This document shows, in pieces, positions 62,186 through 64,000 of a DNA stretch of 64,000 bases. The notes beneath the pieces were generated by a model that was given only the letters and a program-made list of their open reading frames with translations, was not told where the DNA came from and ran no database searches. Source of the DNA: Lachnospiraceae bacterium (lineage in GTDB: Bacteria; Bacillota; Clostridia; Lachnospirales; Lachnospiraceae); assembly GCA_017440045.1 (NCBI GenBank), contig JAFSIA010000048.1, forward strand, positions 1 to 64,000, in the 5' to 3' direction. The translations under genes were made by a program, and so were the position numbers. Within the stretch, counting starts at the first letter, position 1; each line of letters starts with the position of its first letter.

Positions 62186-62989
62186 CTAATTTGCCTCCAG
62201 TTCCTGTTTTGCCTTAATGTAATCATCTCCTTGAGGATCTCTATAATGCCATAATAAATTATTTTCCATAAAAGATATACCTTTACCTTTTACAGTATTT
62301 GCTATTATTATGTTAGGTTTATTCTGAACACGTTTATCAAATGCTTCTCTTAATTGTTCATGGTTATTTCCATCCTCAACATCTATAACATTCCATCCAA
62401 ACGCTTTCCACTTGTCACTTAGGTCTCCAAGTGCCATTACTTCTTCACAGTCACCCATAGCTTGCATTTTATTATGATCTACAATCACTGTAAAATTGTC
62501 AAGTTTATATCTATTTGCAAGTAATGCCATTTCCCAAATTGAGCCCTCCTCACATTCACCATCTCCTATAATGGTATAAATATGATAGGTATCATTTTTT
62601 AGCTTTGCTGACAACGCCATTCCACACGCAACTCCTGCACCATGTCCCAAACTACCTGTTGATAATTCCACACCTGGTACACCTTTACTTGAAACATGTC
62701 CGGAATATACACTTCCATCGGTATAGTATTTTTGCAACTCTGCTTTCGGAATAAAACCACACTCAGCTAAAGCTGTATATATTGCTATCCCTGCATGTCC
62801 TTTGCTCAGAACGATTCTATCTCTATCATACATACTTGGATTATCAGGATTCACATTCATAATATCTGAATATAAAACTGCAACAATATCTATCACAGAT
62901 AACACCGCTCCAATATGAGATGCATGTGATTTATTTACCATATCTATTGCATCTTTGCGCATATTTAATGCTAATTCCTTACTATCCAT
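62186..62989 (-). CDS. Transketolase N-terminal subunit (split form)
   Basis: A 267-residue thiamine-diphosphate domain: SHASHIGAVLSVIDIVAVLY, DRIVLSKGHAGIAIYTALAE, LSTGSLGHGAGVACGMAL and the cofactor motif YTIIGDGECEEGSIWEMALLANRYKLDN, ending VDHNKMQAMGD. Together with the following gene it transfers a two-carbon ketol unit. It might serve the pentose phosphate pool (ribulose/xylulose 5-phosphate) for this operon, or act directly on a keto-sugar nucleotide. AAGGGG precedes the ATG, and the RfbH-like gene ends ten bases upstream. Confidence 0.92.
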   Translation of the reverse strand: MDSKELALNMRKDAIDMVNKSHASHIGAVLSVIDIVAVLYSDIMNVNPDNPSMYDRDRIVLSKGHAGIAIYTALAECGFIPKAELQKYYTDGSVYSGHVSSKGVPGVELSTGSLGHGAGVACGMALSAKLKNDTYHIYTIIGDGECEEGSIWEMALLANRYKLDNFTVIVDHNKMQAMGDCEEVMALGDLSDKWKAFGWNVIDVEDGNNHEQLREAFDKRVQNKPNIIIANTVKGKGISFMENNLLWHYRDPQGDDYIKAKQELEAN

Positions 62990-62999
62990 AATGCACCCC

Positions 63000-64000
63000 T
63001 TACTGATTAACTGCCTCTATAATAACCTTAGCCATATAATCAATCATCTCATCAGTCATACCTGGATATACACCTACCCAGAAAGTATTATTCATAACAA
63101 ACTCTGTGTTCTCCAATGTACCTGCTACTCTATATGCATCCGTATCTCTAATATCATCAAAACAAGGATGCTTTATGAGATTACCGCTAAACAATAAACG
63201 TGTCTGAACGTTATGTTCTTCGATATACTTTGTCACATTATTTCTTTCTATTCCAGTCTCTGGTCTAACTGAAACAAGGAAACCAAACCATGATGGCTCA
63301 CTATTCTCAGCTGGTTCAGGAAGAATGATTCTATCTTCTATTACTTCTAATGCCTTACGAAGTCTATCCCAGTTATGACGTCTTCTCTCAATAAATGAAG
63401 GGAACTTCTTTAACTGCTCCACTCCCACTGCTGCCTGTAAATCTGTAACCTTTAAATTATATCCAAAATGACTATATACATATTTGTGATCATAACCTTG
63501 TGGTAACAAACCAAACTGACCATCATATCTATGCTTGCAGAAGTTATCCTGTCCTGATGGGCATATACAATCACGTCCCCAATCACGATATGAAAGGATT
63601 AACTTATTAAGCTTAGGATCATTTGTATATACACAGCCACCTTCTCCCATAGTCATATGATGAGGTGGATAGAAGCTGCTAGTTCCTATATCTCCCCATG
63701 TTCCTGTGAATTTTGTTTCACCATTTATAGTGTATTTTGTTCCCAAGGCATCACAATTATCTTCTACCAACCATAAATTGTGCTTATCACAGAATGCCTT
63801 TACAGCTGTCAAATCAAATGGATTTCCTAATGTGTGCGCAATCATTACTGCCTTTGTCTTATCAGATAAAGCTTCCTCTAATTTAGTAATATCAATATTG
63901 TACTGTGGCACTGTCACATCAACAAAAACTGGTACTGCACCATACTGTAATATTGGCGTCACTGTTGTAGGGAAACCACATGCAACTGTAATCACTTGGT
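63000..64000 (-). CDS. rfbH: CDP-4-keto-6-deoxy-D-glucose 3-dehydrase (RfbH/E1 type), 5' end beyond window
   Basis: About 333 codons are present and the frame stays open to the right edge, so the N-terminal 100 or so residues are missing. The fold is a DegT-type aminotransferase, but the PLP-binding lysine is replaced by histidine in SSFYPPHHMTMGEGGCVYT. The cysteines for a [2Fe-2S] cluster occur in RDWGRDCICPSGQDNFCKHRY. GYDHKYVYSHFGYNLKVTDLQAAVG and SWFGFLVSV are also diagnostic. Such enzymes use PMP and a reductase to remove the 3-hydroxyl, giving CDP-3,6-dideoxyhexoses such as abequose, paratose or ascarylose. The GTG near the edge is internal, not a start. CDP-glucose genes are expected beyond the window. 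Confidence 0.94.
   Translation of the reverse strand, partial: QVITVACGFPTTVTPILQYGAVPVFVDVTVPQYNIDITKLEEALSDKTKAVMIAHTLGNPFDLTAVKAFCDKHNLWLVEDNCDALGTKYTINGETKFTGTWGDIGTSSFYPPHHMTMGEGGCVYTNDPKLNKLILSYRDWGRDCICPSGQDNFCKHRYDGQFGLLPQGYDHKYVYSHFGYNLKVTDLQAAVGVEQLKKFPSFIERRRHNWDRLRKALEVIEDRIILPEPAENSEPSWFGFLVSVRPETGIERNNVTKYIEEHNVQTRLLFSGNLIKHPCFDDIRDTDAYRVAGTLENTEFVMNNTFWVGVYPGMTDEMIDYMAKVIIEAVNQ

Overview
The window reads as chromosomal DNA from a low-GC, Gram-positive anaerobe of the Clostridia, most probably the family Lachnospiraceae (Roseburia, Butyrivibrio and Lachnospira relatives). Signs are the AT-rich intergenic DNA, strong AGGAGG-type ribosome sites, a PyrK/PyrD-1B pair, LCP-type wall ligases, a Csp-like S8 protein and a PocR chemoreceptor. 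The placement rests on gene families, not on a database match.

Positions 1-24,134 are mixed housekeeping and signalling. In order: a cut-off AAA/DUF4143 ATPase with repeated palindromes flanking its promoter; an ADP-ribosyltransferase-like protein with a damaged active-site motif; a small membrane protein; purC; a nudix-like gene followed by pyrC-pyrK-pyrD; tRNA-Gly(GCC); a cytosolic hybrid histidine kinase divergent from a PocR-MCP receptor; purB; a three-gene cluster of a PilZ protein, a PD-(D/E)XK nuclease-fold protein and an unknown 792-residue cNMP-barrel protein; a flavin reductase; an L,D-transpeptidase with a 15-bp repeat tract; a PdaB-like deacetylase; RNase H; a Csp-like S8 protein that looks catalytically dead; a long ClpX-like ATPase; and an HtrA protease.

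Positions 24,223-45,244 hold one minus-strand run of 18 genes, almost all a few bases apart or overlapping, for a cell-surface glycan. It has a UDP-sugar 4,6-dehydratase, aminotransferase and priming transferase trio (PglF/PglE/PglC type), TarI/TarJ-like genes for CDP-ribitol, a CDP-polyol phosphotransferase, LicD, several glycosyltransferases, a flippase, a polymerase, a second priming transferase, two LCP ligases and an acyltransferase. A sigma-A-type promoter lies just upstream of its first gene.

Positions 45,408-49,373 are accessory: an Rpn/PD-(D/E)XK protein and a 520-aa membrane protein, nudix and DUF2589 trio.

Positions 49,523-64,000 are the end of a second minus-strand sugar operon that begins beyond the window. 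It contains a CDP-4-keto-6-deoxyglucose 3-dehydrase (RfbH type), a split transketolase, an SDR, a fucokinase/GDP-fucose pyrophosphorylase-like fusion, an arabinose-5-phosphate isomerase, a HAD phosphatase, a FucU/RbsD mutarotase, ManC, ManA, a ROK kinase and two acyltransferases. The gene set suggests two possibly new activated sugars: GDP-D-arabinose made from ribulose 5-phosphate, and a CDP-linked branched 3,6-dideoxy sugar made with the split transketolase. Both are inferences from gene content and order.
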